A DNA stretch of 24,396 bases. Source: UBA1731 sp963653155 (GTDB lineage: Bacteria; Verrucomicrobiota; Kiritimatiellia; RFP12; UBA1067). Below, piece by piece: positions 1 to 9,841 of the stretch. The stretch lies in the NCBI GenBank assembly GCA_963653155.1, contig CAVJWR010000047.1, positions 1 to 24,396 of the forward strand. Reading direction: 5' to 3'. The first letter of the stretch is position 1; the number at the start of each line of letters is the position of its first letter. The position numbers were made by a program, and so were the translations under genes. The notes below the pieces were generated by a model. The model saw nothing but the letters and a program-made list of their open reading frames with translations. It was not told the origin of the DNA and did no database searches.

Positions 1-2
1 GT

Positions 3-3000
3 CAGAATGCATCCGGCGACTGGAACGATGCGTCCAAGTGGCATAAGGATTCGTACAACGGCGAGACCGGCACCCTGCCTGGCGTTGGCGATGTCGCCTA
101 CATTTCGGGTTCCGCCGGAGTTGGATGCACGATTCGCATTGATGGCGATGTTTCCGTAGGCGCACTGATGGTTCAGAATTGGAGTGGCGGAAGCGTTTCG
201 TACGCCTTGACCGGTTCCGGGAAGCTTACGCTTGGGGCGGGGGTAGCGTCTGGTTTCACGTCATTGCAGGTGTGCGAGAATGCGACGCTTACGCTGGATG
301 GCCCAGATGTCTATGTGGATGCCGGCATGAACTACTGCGAGGGCGGCACCCTTCACGTAAGGCGAGGCACCTTCACGCCAAAGTCGATGTACATCAAGAC
401 AAAGCCGGGGGCATTGATAATCGATGGCGGTACCGTGACAGGGGACGGCAACTCGGCCCGTTCGATAACCCTCCGGGATGGCTGGAAGGAAACTGCAGAA
501 GAGCCTTGCGGCACCATCGAGCTTCGCGCAGGGCTTCTTGATGCCCGCTGCAATTTTACCTCCGGATGGTTCAAGATGACTGGCGGAACATGGGATCGTT
601 CACGTACGACCACAAATACCCTGTTCCCGGCTTTGATGAATAATCCCATCATGCACGTGACGTTTGACGGCGGGAAGCTGGTAACACACGCAGATGATAG
701 GCTTGAGGACGATCCTCTATACCTTGAAAGCCTCGATTCGGTCCGCTACACCACCCCGGACAAGGCCGTTACATGGACGCCATCCCTGACGAACGGCACC
801 TATGGCATAAATGAGATTGTGGCTCCATGCGTCAACATTGCCCTCACGAACGAAGTGTCGCTTTCGTGCAGCCTTCTTGAGTGCAGATCCCTTGCGTTTA
901 GGGGTGAGGATGTCCATTACGTGGACTACAATGTGCTTACGACGCGTTTCAGCAACTTGCCGCAATACAAGGTTGCGGTAGTGGCTTCGTCTGGCTCCGT
1001 AAACACCCCATTCCATATCGAGTCGCGGGATTTCCTGAGGTTCGAGTCTGATATCCCGAACAGCGAGGCGGTGATACTTTCTGGGTTTGTGGATGACGCC
1101 CTCTGGCGATTCGAGAAGGGCTTTTCGGCAAAGACGACCGCAGCGGACGGAACAAGCCCAGTCTCGCTTACGTTCTTTTGTCCGTATTTCGGCAAAGGGG
1201 CCAGAGTTGAGTTTGATGGTGTAGGCACTGGAACGCTCTTCTTCTCGCGTGACGGGAATGTCAAGAACATCTATTCGAACGTGCTTGACTGCGTAAAGGT
1301 CGGCAGTGGGTGCATGCGCCTCGACCAGTGGTCATGGAACCAATACACCTGTCCGTTCCGGGCGGACAGGCTTGAGCTTGGCGACGGCGCAAGGGTTGAG
1401 ACTGCCGCCGCGATATATGCGCACATGGATGCGAACGAGGTCTCGTGGGATTCATCGAACGAATTGCTGGTAAACACACCTGACCTCGACAACTCGAACT
1501 TTCCTCCTGCGCCAATCATGCTTGGGCCGAAGCATGTCAACGACTTCCAGACAGAACAGGATCGTCCGAAGGTTACGCTTGCGACTGATGGCGCATCCGA
1601 CAGCTGGAACTTCGACTGGATCAATGGACAGCCAGTGATATGGCGAAAGGGCGTGTCGGAACGGACTGAGAAGGGAATGCCTGCGCGAACGTATCTTTCG
1701 AAGTGGCGCGGCACGAAGGACGGCAATTGGTCAAATGGCGACAACTGGCTTGTGGATGACGGCAAATCCGTGGCGGCAGACAGGCTTGACCAGACGATGG
1801 CCTTCGATGGCGGCTACACGAATACGCGCATATCCGTTGGCTCGGACGTGCAGGCGTATCAGGTTCGCGTCTATGATCGCACGGCCCCGGTCGCATTTGT
1901 CGGCGAAGGTTCCATCGAACTCAAGGGCAACTCATATTCGCGGGCGTGGTGGTATGATACCGGATATGTCGGCGCAATAACATCCGGTTCGGACCACCCG
2001 GTAGTCTTCGATGTCCCGGTAAAGGCAACAGAGACTCTCAGCATGCAGTACCGTAACCTCGCCGCAATCCATGGCGGCAGAGGTTACATTGCGTTCATGA
2101 AGCAGGTTGATGGCGGAAATGTGTTCGCCATACAGGGAGATGTGCGAGTGGGCGGGGCGGCTACGGCCCAGAATCTCCTGATGCACGATCAGATGGGAAC
2201 CTTGCCATCGAAGCGCACGAGGCTTTCGGTGCTTCCGGGCGGACTCATGGAGGCGACATGCCAGACAATGCCGCAGAGTGCCGAGAATTGCGACATGTGC
2301 ATCTACTCGAACGCGACGGTAAGGATACTCAATGGCGCAAATGACGAATGCTTCTGGGGCTATGAGGCGGAACGCACTCCGGTTGAGGTGAAGAGGTCCG
2401 GACGGTTTGACTGCCTGGCACCATTTGGCGGAAACTCAAGGATCGCGTTCTGCGGCGAGGGCGAGGTGCGCCTTGCAGATACCGGAACGCGGGCCACCGC
2501 CGATTATCCTGTCGTCTTCGATGGCGTAACATTTGCCGTGGATCGCTTTGCCGATGGACATCCGATAATTCTGAAGGGATCTCCCACGTGGGCATCCAAG
2601 GCGGATTGGACGTATTCGCTCGGCGAGATTGCGATGCCGGATGGCGAGACTCTTACGATCGATACCGGCGACCTTGACGATGCCTCGATTGCCCATAACG
2701 TGAGAATCGATTCTCCGCTCGTGGCGGAACGGGTCGTGAAAGTCGGTGTTGGCACGCTTTCGCTTGGTTCGTCTGGCAACCGGATCGGAGCGCTTTGCGT
2801 CAATGCCGGCACTCTTGATGTTTTCGGGGAGCAGTCGTTTGGTTCGCTGGACTTCGCGGAAGGGACGGTGCTCAGGCTTAGCGGGAAGGATGCGAACGTT
2901 TCGATTGCCTCTGGAGGTCTCGACTTCGCCAGATTCACCATTGAGATTGCCCCGTCCGCGTTCTCAAGGATGAAGGGCTGGACTACCGTGCTTACGGTTC

Positions 3001-3128
3001 CCGCAGGTGTCGCGGTCAGCGGGACGCCAATCTTCGCTTCAAACGTGAAGGTGCGCGTTGTTGAAGACGAAACCGGCACAAGCTATCAGGTCAAGTGTGC
3101 CACAGGATTCATGACCGTCATTCGATGA
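3..3128 (+). CDS. Secreted beta-strand-repeat protein, 5' end missing
   Basis: The reading frame is open from the first complete codon (base 3), so the true start lies before the window; 1041 residues are visible and the ATG at 168 is internal. Two G-x-W-N modules are visible: SGDWNDASKW near nt 15-44 and DGNWSNGDNW near nt 1717-1746. Each opens a long stretch of Gly/Thr/Val-rich beta-strand rungs with phrases such as GGTLHVRRGTF and NAGTLDV, typical of autotransporter-associated beta-strand or pectate-lyase-like solenoids. No C-terminal beta-barrel, membrane anchor or catalytic motif is visible; the protein stops after GFMTVIR. It is probably a large surface or secreted protein that binds or processes glycans. 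It lies 14 bp upstream of the beta-helix gene and is likely co-transcribed with it. The solenoid class is fairly secure; the function is unknown. Confidence 0.8.
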   Translation, partial: QNASGDWNDASKWHKDSYNGETGTLPGVGDVAYISGSAGVGCTIRIDGDVSVGALMVQNWSGGSVSYALTGSGKLTLGAGVASGFTSLQVCENATLTLDGPDVYVDAGMNYCEGGTLHVRRGTFTPKSMYIKTKPGALIIDGGTVTGDGNSARSITLRDGWKETAEEPCGTIELRAGLLDARCNFTSGWFKMTGGTWDRSRTTTNTLFPALMNNPIMHVTFDGGKLVTHADDRLEDDPLYLESLDSVRYTTPDKAVTWTPSLTNGTYGINEIVAPCVNIALTNEVSLSCSLLECRSLAFRGEDVHYVDYNVLTTRFSNLPQYKVAVVASSGSVNTPFHIESRDFLRFESDIPNSEAVILSGFVDDALWRFEKGFSAKTTAADGTSPVSLTFFCPYFGKGARVEFDGVGTGTLFFSRDGNVKNIYSNVLDCVKVGSGCMRLDQWSWNQYTCPFRADRLELGDGARVETAAAIYAHMDANEVSWDSSNELLVNTPDLDNSNFPPAPIMLGPKHVNDFQTEQDRPKVTLATDGASDSWNFDWINGQPVIWRKGVSERTEKGMPARTYLSKWRGTKDGNWSNGDNWLVDDGKSVAADRLDQTMAFDGGYTNTRISVGSDVQAYQVRVYDRTAPVAFVGEGSIELKGNSYSRAWWYDTGYVGAITSGSDHPVVFDVPVKATETLSMQYRNLAAIHGGRGYIAFMKQVDGGNVFAIQGDVRVGGAATAQNLLMHDQMGTLPSKRTRLSVLPGGLMEATCQTMPQSAENCDMCIYSNATVRILNGANDECFWGYEAERTPVEVKRSGRFDCLAPFGGNSRIAFCGEGEVRLADTGTRATADYPVVFDGVTFAVDRFADGHPIILKGSPTWASKADWTYSLGEIAMPDGETLTIDTGDLDDASIAHNVRIDSPLVAERVVKVGVGTLSLGSSGNRIGALCVNAGTLDVFGEQSFGSLDFAEGTVLRLSGKDANVSIASGGLDFARFTIEIAPSAFSRMKGWTTVLTVPAGVAVSGTPIFASNVKVRVVEDETGTSYQVKCATGFMTVIR

Positions 3129-3142
3129 TTTAGGGGATTGCC

Positions 3143-5698
3143 ATGTTTTTAGCTCAGTTACTGTTGTCGGCGGCTGCCGTTGGCGCATCTTTCGACGTCA
3201 CGCCTGGTCCTGATGCGCTTTCCAAGGTGCAGAGTCAGGTTCGCGCTTACATCAGGGCCAACCGTGAAAAGGCGCATAAGGATGGCATTGAGGTCGTGCT
3301 TGGCGATGGGCTATACAGGCTGGAACGTCCACTGTCGTTCACCGAGGCGGATTGCGGCGTTGAGGGCGTTCCTGTCGTATGGCGGGCGGCAAACCGTGGG
3401 CGGGCAATCCTTTCAGGCGCGGCTGCCATTGAGCCGATCGCGATAGATTGGAATACCATCCCTGCGTCGCTCATTCCGTCGGATGTCCGCAGGATGGTTC
3501 GTGCCTATCGGATCGCCGGGAAGGGCGATATCCCCGGCTGGCGCAACGGATGGCGGCAGACCCAGCTGAACGAAACGCCCGTGCAAGTCCACATCAACGG
3601 CGAACGATGCCGTGTCGCGACTTGGCCACGTACGGAGTATGCCCGTACCGGCCAGCCGGTGACACCCATTAGGGATAGCTACAACGAATGGGGCGAGAAC
3701 TGGTACGCGAGTTTCGGCGGGGATTTTCGCCTTCCCGGGATTCCACAGCTTGGCACATGGGCGAAGGAGCCTGATCTGTGGGCGTTCGGCATGTGGCGTT
3801 TCGAATGGTCGGCAACCACGTCGCCGGTGCTGAAGGTTGATCCCGTGAACGAGATCATGTGCGTTGACACAAACCAGAATGCATATGGATTCCTGCCGAA
3901 TGCGCCGTTCAACGTGTTCAATGCGTTTTCGGAGATCCGGCAGCATGGCGACTGGGCGATAGACCGCAAGGCTCGCGTCCTCTACATTTGCCAGAGGGAC
4001 GGCGATCAAGTAGAGGTGTCCCTTCAGCCCCACCTTGTCACAGGCTGGTCTTCCGTACACGACATCGTGTTTCAGGATCTTGTGTTCCAGCATTCGCGCA
4101 AGCAGGCCGCTCTCTTCTATGACGCGAGGCGTGTCACGATCCGCGCATCGCTGTTTAGGGGGATCGGTGACACTGCGGTGGTGTTCGGCAAGGATAGCCG
4201 GAATTGCGTGATGCATGGTTGCGACCTCTACGATCTCGGCAAGGGCGGCGTGAGCCTTTCCGGCGGAGACCAGAAGACCCTCACGGCGGCGAGCAACGTT
4301 GTGGAGAACTGCCATATCCACCACTATGGACGCGTACAGCCTATCGCCCAGCCGGCCATCAACATGTCTGGGGTTGGGAACCGCGCCGAACACAACCTCA
4401 TCCACCACTTCGCCCATCAGGGCATAGTGTACATCGGCAACGACCACTACTGCGGATTCAACATTCTCCATGATGGCGTACAGTACAACAACGATGCCGG
4501 CATGATATACTGCGGGTCGTACGACTGGTCGAAGCGCGGCTCCGTATGCGAGTACAACTGCATCTTCATGGCCGGGAAACAGCCGCTATCCAGCCATGTG
4601 CAGGGGATATACATGGACGGCTGGACTTCAGGCGTGATCGTTCGCGGCAACATCGTGAACCGCGCTTCGCTCGGCATCTACATGTCGGGAGGAAACGACA
4701 ATGTCGTGGTGGACAACCTCACTGTCAATTGCCAGCGCGGCATCAACCTTTCGTCGCTCGGCGCGGACTCGTTCGCGAAAGGCGCCGCGCTTCAGGGGAA
4801 GGACAGTTTTCTCTACAAGAAGCTGCTAGCCGGACGTGAACTGTACGAGACGCCGCTTTGGCGCAAGCGTTATCCGCGTCTTCTTGACCTTCTCGCGATA
4901 CAGGATCCAACAGAGGCGCACAACGCCTACTGGTACGTCTGCACGAACAACGTGATGTGCGCCACGCAGCCGCTTAGGGTCGCGAACGCGGAGAAGGTGC
5001 TGAAAACGCATCGCATGGAGGGTAATATCGAACTGCCCGGCGATCCCGGCTTCATCGACTATGAGGGCTTCAACTGGGAACTCAAGGCGGATGCGCCTGC
5101 CCGCAAGGCATTGCCGAACGGTACGCGTTTCGCGGAGATGGGACTTTATCCGTCGCCATGGCGCTTCTCGCCAGCCGTGAAGCATGGGGATGGGATGTCC
5201 AAGCCAAGGCCGATCCGCACGGAGTTCGACCAGGGGTGCGTCGTGATTTCGGTCATCGGTCCGAAGGGCGCACGTTGGCAAGACCTATCTACGGCTACGC
5301 CGGAGTGGCGTGAGTACGTATACGAGGGGAAGGTGCCGGCTGATGGCGACTATCGGGTTGCGCTGATCGGCGGAGGCGGATACAAGACGATGTATGACGA
5401 TGTACGCATCACTGGCGCAGGGCTCAAGTGCGCGAGCGACGGTTCATTCGAGAGCGCAGATAATGGATGGACTTGGTACAAAAAGGAAATGCCGTCAACG
5501 GCAGGAGAACTCGGCACACCGCATGGCATCGTGCTCAGCGACGAGGCCTTTGACGGAAAGTTTGTCGCTCTGGCGAACGACAGGAATCCCGTCACGTCAA
5601 AGCCGATGACGCTGAAGAAGGGCGATACGCTTCGCGTTGTCCTTCGGGCCAAGCTGTATGTGCCGGACTTCATCCGTCCCTATTGGGATGGCAAGTAA
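3143..5698 (+). CDS. Secreted right-handed beta-helix protein, GH141-like candidate
   Basis: 851 residues. The start at 3143 is the only ATG after an in-frame TAG at 3131; AGGGG (3132-3136) is the ribosome site, 6 nt away. The N-terminus is a short hydrophobic signal (cleavage probably after AVGA) without the usual basic residues. Residues about 20-110 hold the YRLERPLSF and RAILSGAA phrases seen at the start of many beta-helix glycosidases. Residues about 300-545 form parallel beta-helix coils with repeated short Asn/His-rich turns (VVENCHIHHY, NLIHHFAHQGI, GIYMDGW, GIYMSGGNDNVVVDN). A C-terminal beta-sandwich follows. The overall plan matches GH141-type proteins (alpha-L-fucosidase or xylanase in characterised members), which are known from pectin (RG-II) and xylan loci. 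The family assignment is made from memory of the fold and is moderate only; a polysaccharide lyase-like or epimerase-like role is possible. Confidence 0.75.
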   Translation: MFLAQLLLSAAAVGASFDVTPGPDALSKVQSQVRAYIRANREKAHKDGIEVVLGDGLYRLERPLSFTEADCGVEGVPVVWRAANRGRAILSGAAAIEPIAIDWNTIPASLIPSDVRRMVRAYRIAGKGDIPGWRNGWRQTQLNETPVQVHINGERCRVATWPRTEYARTGQPVTPIRDSYNEWGENWYASFGGDFRLPGIPQLGTWAKEPDLWAFGMWRFEWSATTSPVLKVDPVNEIMCVDTNQNAYGFLPNAPFNVFNAFSEIRQHGDWAIDRKARVLYICQRDGDQVEVSLQPHLVTGWSSVHDIVFQDLVFQHSRKQAALFYDARRVTIRASLFRGIGDTAVVFGKDSRNCVMHGCDLYDLGKGGVSLSGGDQKTLTAASNVVENCHIHHYGRVQPIAQPAINMSGVGNRAEHNLIHHFAHQGIVYIGNDHYCGFNILHDGVQYNNDAGMIYCGSYDWSKRGSVCEYNCIFMAGKQPLSSHVQGIYMDGWTSGVIVRGNIVNRASLGIYMSGGNDNVVVDNLTVNCQRGINLSSLGADSFAKGAALQGKDSFLYKKLLAGRELYETPLWRKRYPRLLDLLAIQDPTEAHNAYWYVCTNNVMCATQPLRVANAEKVLKTHRMEGNIELPGDPGFIDYEGFNWELKADAPARKALPNGTRFAEMGLYPSPWRFSPAVKHGDGMSKPRPIRTEFDQGCVVISVIGPKGARWQDLSTATPEWREYVYEGKVPADGDYRVALIGGGGYKTMYDDVRITGAGLKCASDGSFESADNGWTWYKKEMPSTAGELGTPHGIVLSDEAFDGKFVALANDRNPVTSKPMTLKKGDTLRVVLRAKLYVPDFIRPYWDGK

Positions 5699-5721
5699 GG
5701 CAATGTGGGGAATGTGGAACC

Positions 5722-8355
5722 ATGTGTGATGTTGCGCGTGCTGGCCTGTTTGCAGTTGGATGCGCACTGTCGCTTTCGTGTGTTGCTGCGAAGATTGTCG
5801 TTCCGGGCGGCACGGGCCTGAATGTCGTTCATGGCAAACTGGATCGCTTGAAGCCGAACGGACTTTACGGCATCGGCGTGGATATCCGACGCGATGGGTT
5901 CGGCGGTTCGGTCATCTACGGCAACGACGGATGCTTTGTGGTCGAGCGGAGGACATGGAGTGGCTGGCGAGACTTCAAGACCGTGATCCGCGCCAGCGAA
6001 CTGGGCGGGAAAGTGGCGCGCAGGTTCGCGACGTACGATGCGCCATCAGGAGCTACGTTCCGGGTGACGCAGCCGATGGTTCCGTTGAGGGCCATCCATG
6101 CGAAGGTTCACGGACTGACTCTTGGACACGGTGAAGCCATAGACGGCAACGACTATTCGTTCGCGACGGCATTCGGCTCATTCGCCCGCATGGATGCCCG
6201 TCCTCTTGTCGGGTACTCCACAGGGTGCTTCAACACCGACCGCATCAACCTGTCCGGCGATTCTTACATTGCGTATTGCCATGAACTCGAAGGCAGGACA
6301 TTCCTTTCGGGATCGCTCACCGCCGGAGCCAGTTGGCGCAAGGATGGCAGTTTCGCGATTGAATGCTCCATCGACGGGGAAAACTGGGTAGAGCTTGGCT
6401 GCGTGGATAGCGTGACCTGTCGTGATTTTACGCTTCCCGCAAACCTGTTCCCGACACGGCGATTGCATGTTCGCATCGTTGGCCGCCCCGACTGCAATAT
6501 CCAGCTGAATCGCTACGTGCTGCGGGCACGAATTGACGGTAAGCCAATGTCGGCCTCAGGTTCTACGCGCTACGTCACGGCCAACGGCGGCAAGGCTTTC
6601 GGCGAGGTTGGGCCCAATCCGCTGTTTGACGAGTCCTACGGCGCAATTGTCGGAGGGGAGGACGGCATTGCTCTGTGGCGGGCGGAATCCGGATGGAAGG
6701 TAGCCCGCCATCGCAAGGTGCCCAAGCGTAGGGATGCCGGCATCGTTCTCAGCGCCGCCGCGAACGAAGCGGAGTCTGTGCAGCTGGTGGTGACGCCGAA
6801 CAAAGGGCTTTCGGATGTGCGCGTAGAAGCGAATGTGCCGGGGATGTGGACGGAGGTGCGTCGCGTGGAGTACGTGACCGTGACCATCCCAACGGATTTT
6901 GCCGGCAGTTGCGGGCGGCACCCCGATCCTTTGCCGCCGCAGGATTCGCGTCCGTTTGCCGTGGAGGCAGGAGTCAACCAGCCGTTCTGGATTACGGTAA
7001 AGCCGCCGAAGGACATGCCCAAGGGGCTTTACCGTGGCGAAATCTCGATCACTTGCCGAGATACCGATGGGGCGAGCAAGTCAATGTCCGTTCCATTGAC
7101 GGTAGAGGTGTTTGGTTTCACGTTCCCGGATGAGGTCTCGCTCAAGTCGAGGTTTGGAGTCCACCCGCCACGGTATACCGATTGGTTCCATGCCAAGACG
7201 CATGACGAGCGGCGCAAGACGCTTGATCGTCTGTACGGACTTTACGGAGCCTGCCACATTTCTCCGGGATCTGTCGTGCAGTATGACACATGGGAGCCGA
7301 TATGGGACAAGTCGGCTGGCGAGTCGTGTCCAGAGAAATGGGAGCCGGTATTCCGCTGGAAGCAATGGGATGCGGCGGTAGAGCGTGTTTTCGAGAAGTA
7401 CCACTTCAACACCATCAACATACTGCCGTACTATTTCCGTTCAGGGGTTGGAAATGACGTGAGGATTTCGGATATCGCAGGCCTAAAGCCAGATCATCCC
7501 GCGCATGCCATCCTGACTGAAAAATACCTAAGGGGGGTGTCGAGGCATTTGGTGGAGAAGGGTTGGGATCGGAAGGCATATGTCCAGTGGTTCGACGAAC
7601 CGACGGAACGGGCCTATCCGGCACTCAAGGAAGGCACGGCGATCCTCCGGCGTACGATGCCAAACGTAAAGGTGCTAGTGACGGAACAGCCGGAAGAGGC
7701 GAATCTTGGCGGAGCGGACATATGGTGCCCATTGACGCATATGCTCCATTCCGCGCAGGAAATGCCGAGGCGAGCCGCCGGGGACGAGTTCTGGTGGTAT
7801 GTGTGCAACGAGCCTCTTGCTCCATATTTCGGGACATTCAGCGACCGTCCGGCAAGCGAATGCCGCCTGTGGGCCTGGGAAAGCCGCAAGTTTGACATCA
7901 AAGGCATACTTCTCTGGAGCATGTTCTCTTGGACAAGCGATGCGGCGTATCCGGATGGGATTCAGGATCCGTATGCAGACCCGATGACATGGTTCGGGTT
8001 GGGCGCATTGGCGGCACGTGGAGTGCGCAACCCATGTGGAAACGGATGCGGGGTGCTTGTCTACCCGCCACGCCGGTGCGTGGATACGAGAGGCGACAGA
8101 TCCGCTGCGCTTGTCGAGGATGCTCCAATACCGTCCCAGCGGCTGTTCCAGCTGCGAGACGGAATCGAAGACTATGAGTATTTCAAGATACTTGAGCGCC
8201 TTGACCCGAAGAATCCTCTGCTTGCTGTCCCTGCGGATGTCTGCGTTTCCGAGACCGAGTACGGGCATGATCTTGCGGCCATGGATGCCCATCGGCTGAA
8301 GCTTGCCCGCGAAATTGAGCGCCTTTCGGTAGTGGCATCGAAACAGGCTCCGTAA
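5722..8355 (+). CDS. Secreted DUF4091 protein, GH123-like putative glycosidase
   Basis: 877 residues from the ATG at 5722. An upstream in-frame ATG at 5683 overlaps the previous gene and would put a charged, Cys-rich stretch before the signal peptide. GGGGAA (5707-5712) suits the 5722 start. Residues 1-22 form the signal peptide (ending near SCVAA). Residues about 110-270 resemble a carbohydrate-binding beta-sandwich. The catalytic TIM-barrel part follows from about residue 430. The DEP motif (D625-E626) occupies the place of the adjacent Asp-Glu pair that GH123 enzymes use for substrate-assisted catalysis. The LRDGIEDYEYFKILERL block near residues 811-827 is a hallmark of DUF4091. GH123 members act on beta-N-acetylgalactosaminides, but DUF4091 proteins are largely uncharacterised, so the substrate is open. 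It lies 23 bp after the beta-helix gene in the same likely operon. Confidence 0.85.
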   Translation: MCDVARAGLFAVGCALSLSCVAAKIVVPGGTGLNVVHGKLDRLKPNGLYGIGVDIRRDGFGGSVIYGNDGCFVVERRTWSGWRDFKTVIRASELGGKVARRFATYDAPSGATFRVTQPMVPLRAIHAKVHGLTLGHGEAIDGNDYSFATAFGSFARMDARPLVGYSTGCFNTDRINLSGDSYIAYCHELEGRTFLSGSLTAGASWRKDGSFAIECSIDGENWVELGCVDSVTCRDFTLPANLFPTRRLHVRIVGRPDCNIQLNRYVLRARIDGKPMSASGSTRYVTANGGKAFGEVGPNPLFDESYGAIVGGEDGIALWRAESGWKVARHRKVPKRRDAGIVLSAAANEAESVQLVVTPNKGLSDVRVEANVPGMWTEVRRVEYVTVTIPTDFAGSCGRHPDPLPPQDSRPFAVEAGVNQPFWITVKPPKDMPKGLYRGEISITCRDTDGASKSMSVPLTVEVFGFTFPDEVSLKSRFGVHPPRYTDWFHAKTHDERRKTLDRLYGLYGACHISPGSVVQYDTWEPIWDKSAGESCPEKWEPVFRWKQWDAAVERVFEKYHFNTINILPYYFRSGVGNDVRISDIAGLKPDHPAHAILTEKYLRGVSRHLVEKGWDRKAYVQWFDEPTERAYPALKEGTAILRRTMPNVKVLVTEQPEEANLGGADIWCPLTHMLHSAQEMPRRAAGDEFWWYVCNEPLAPYFGTFSDRPASECRLWAWESRKFDIKGILLWSMFSWTSDAAYPDGIQDPYADPMTWFGLGALAARGVRNPCGNGCGVLVYPPRRCVDTRGDRSAALVEDAPIPSQRLFQLRDGIEDYEYFKILERLDPKNPLLAVPADVCVSETEYGHDLAAMDAHRLKLAREIERLSVVASKQAP

Positions 8356-8416
8356 AGCCGGATTGAGCTGAAATGACGTATAGTTGTGTGTATGGTTGCA
8401 ACAGGATAGACAAGCA

Positions 8417-9787
8417 ATGAGAAAGACTGCATTCATAAACAAGAAAATGTATGTTTTGGTCGCCATGGTGTCGTTTTCTGCCTTAGCTTCTCCTTGGGGC
8501 GATGCGAAAGCGCCAAATTACGATGAATCCAAGGTTGGCTCGTACACGCTGGAGGATCCGTTGACGTTTGCCGATGGGACGAAGTTGACTTCGCCGGATC
8601 AGTGGCCAAAACGCCGTGCGGAGATACTTGAGATATTTGCGCATGAGATGTATGGAGTGGAGCCGCCTGCACCAGAAACGTTGATCACCGATGTATGGGA
8701 TGAGAAGGTGTCATGTGCCGGGTATGCCATTCGTAAACAGGTGCGCATGTATTTCCGCGATGATCGCACAGGGCCGTGCATCAATTGGATTGTGTTTCTC
8801 CCACGCCATGCGTCAAAGCCCGTACCGGTAATGCTGTTCCTCAACTATCGCGGGAACCACGAGCTGTCCTTTGATGCCGATGTGCCTGTGCAGACCGCAT
8901 GGGTGCGAAACAATCCGGAGTACTTCATTGACGCGCATCGGGCATCCGAAAAGACGCGAGGACTGATGTGCCGTCCAGATTCGGATACATATCTGCCACT
9001 CAATGTGGTGCTTGCCCGTGGATATGCCGTGATGAGCGCATGCTATTGCGAGGTCTCGCCAGATCCGTCAAGGAATGAGCCTGAAGTGCGCTATCGTCAG
9101 GATCCATTTGCATACACCGGCGTATTCTCTCTCTGGGGCAAGCGGGACGAATCCCGCATGGACAACCCTACGGCGCTCGGTGCTTGGGCATGGGCGCTGT
9201 CTCGCGGGCTTGATCTTGCTGGACGAATTCCCGAAATTGATGCGAAGAGATCTGTTGTGATCGGATGTTCGCGCTTAGGCAAGGCGGCCCTGTTGGCGGC
9301 GGCACGTGACGAACGCTTCACCGTGTGCGTACCCAACCAGTGCGGTGGTGGCGGCGTCACATTGGCCAAGCGTGACTATGGCGAGAACGTGTCAACCGAG
9401 AATGCGATGTTTTCGCACTGGTATTGCAAGGCATATCGCAAGTACTCGTCGGATCCGGCGAAGCTGCTTACGTTCGACCAGCATCTTCTGCTATCCACAA
9501 TCGCTCCGCGAAGCGTGCTGGTCGAGGGCTATGATGGCAGCAAATGGCTTGACCCTCGTGGAGAATTCCTGTCATGCCGAGCGGCGGCGCCCGTGTGGAG
9601 GTTTCTTGGGAAAGGGACTATGCCAGATGTAGCCGAACCTGATAACTACTCAACGGCGGCAATCGGCGAGAACCTTGGCTATGTGCGCCGTTCGGAGAAG
9701 CATGGCATCGCCGCATGTGACTGGATTTGGGCAATGGATTTCGCTGATAGGATTTTCGCAAGGGACAAAAACATCGAAAGCCAATAG
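8417..9787 (+). CDS. CE15 family glucuronoyl esterase, secreted
   Basis: 456 residues from the ATG at 8417, with AGGA at 8403-8406; an in-frame ATG at 8384 would add residues before the signal peptide and has no ribosome site. The signal peptide is MRKTAFINKK plus a hydrophobic stretch, with cleavage near ALA/SP. The alpha/beta-hydrolase shows the CE15 signature GCSRLGK with nucleophile Ser285, and the catalytic His429 in EKHG. PVMLFLNYRGNH, DQHLLL, IAPRSVLVEG and DPRGEF are further CE15 landmarks. Characterised CE15 enzymes cleave the ester between 4-O-methylglucuronic acid of xylan and lignin alcohols. At the position of the canonical acid (23 residues after the Ser) there is Gln308, so the acid must come from elsewhere (see findings). 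The 61-bp gap before it is the largest in this gene group and holds an 8-bp palindrome (8395-8402). Confidence 0.9.
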   Translation: MRKTAFINKKMYVLVAMVSFSALASPWGDAKAPNYDESKVGSYTLEDPLTFADGTKLTSPDQWPKRRAEILEIFAHEMYGVEPPAPETLITDVWDEKVSCAGYAIRKQVRMYFRDDRTGPCINWIVFLPRHASKPVPVMLFLNYRGNHELSFDADVPVQTAWVRNNPEYFIDAHRASEKTRGLMCRPDSDTYLPLNVVLARGYAVMSACYCEVSPDPSRNEPEVRYRQDPFAYTGVFSLWGKRDESRMDNPTALGAWAWALSRGLDLAGRIPEIDAKRSVVIGCSRLGKAALLAAARDERFTVCVPNQCGGGGVTLAKRDYGENVSTENAMFSHWYCKAYRKYSSDPAKLLTFDQHLLLSTIAPRSVLVEGYDGSKWLDPRGEFLSCRAAAPVWRFLGKGTMPDVAEPDNYSTAAIGENLGYVRRSEKHGIAACDWIWAMDFADRIFARDKNIESQ

Positions 9788-9841
9788 AGATTGAGTCAAT
9801 CGTGGCTACGGTCTATTCTCAGTATCGGCGCATTCACGGCG

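Noticed and set aside
3413..4471. Long open frame of 352 codons on the minus strand
   Set aside because: It lies wholly within the beta-helix gene, whose protein is clearly family-like. The antisense frame is open because of the GC-rich codon use, and its product has no recognisable domain or signal.
9789..9801. GATTGA-G-TCAATC palindrome just after the CE15 stop
   Set aside because: With a one-base centre it cannot form a hairpin, and no second copy was found that would suggest an operator.
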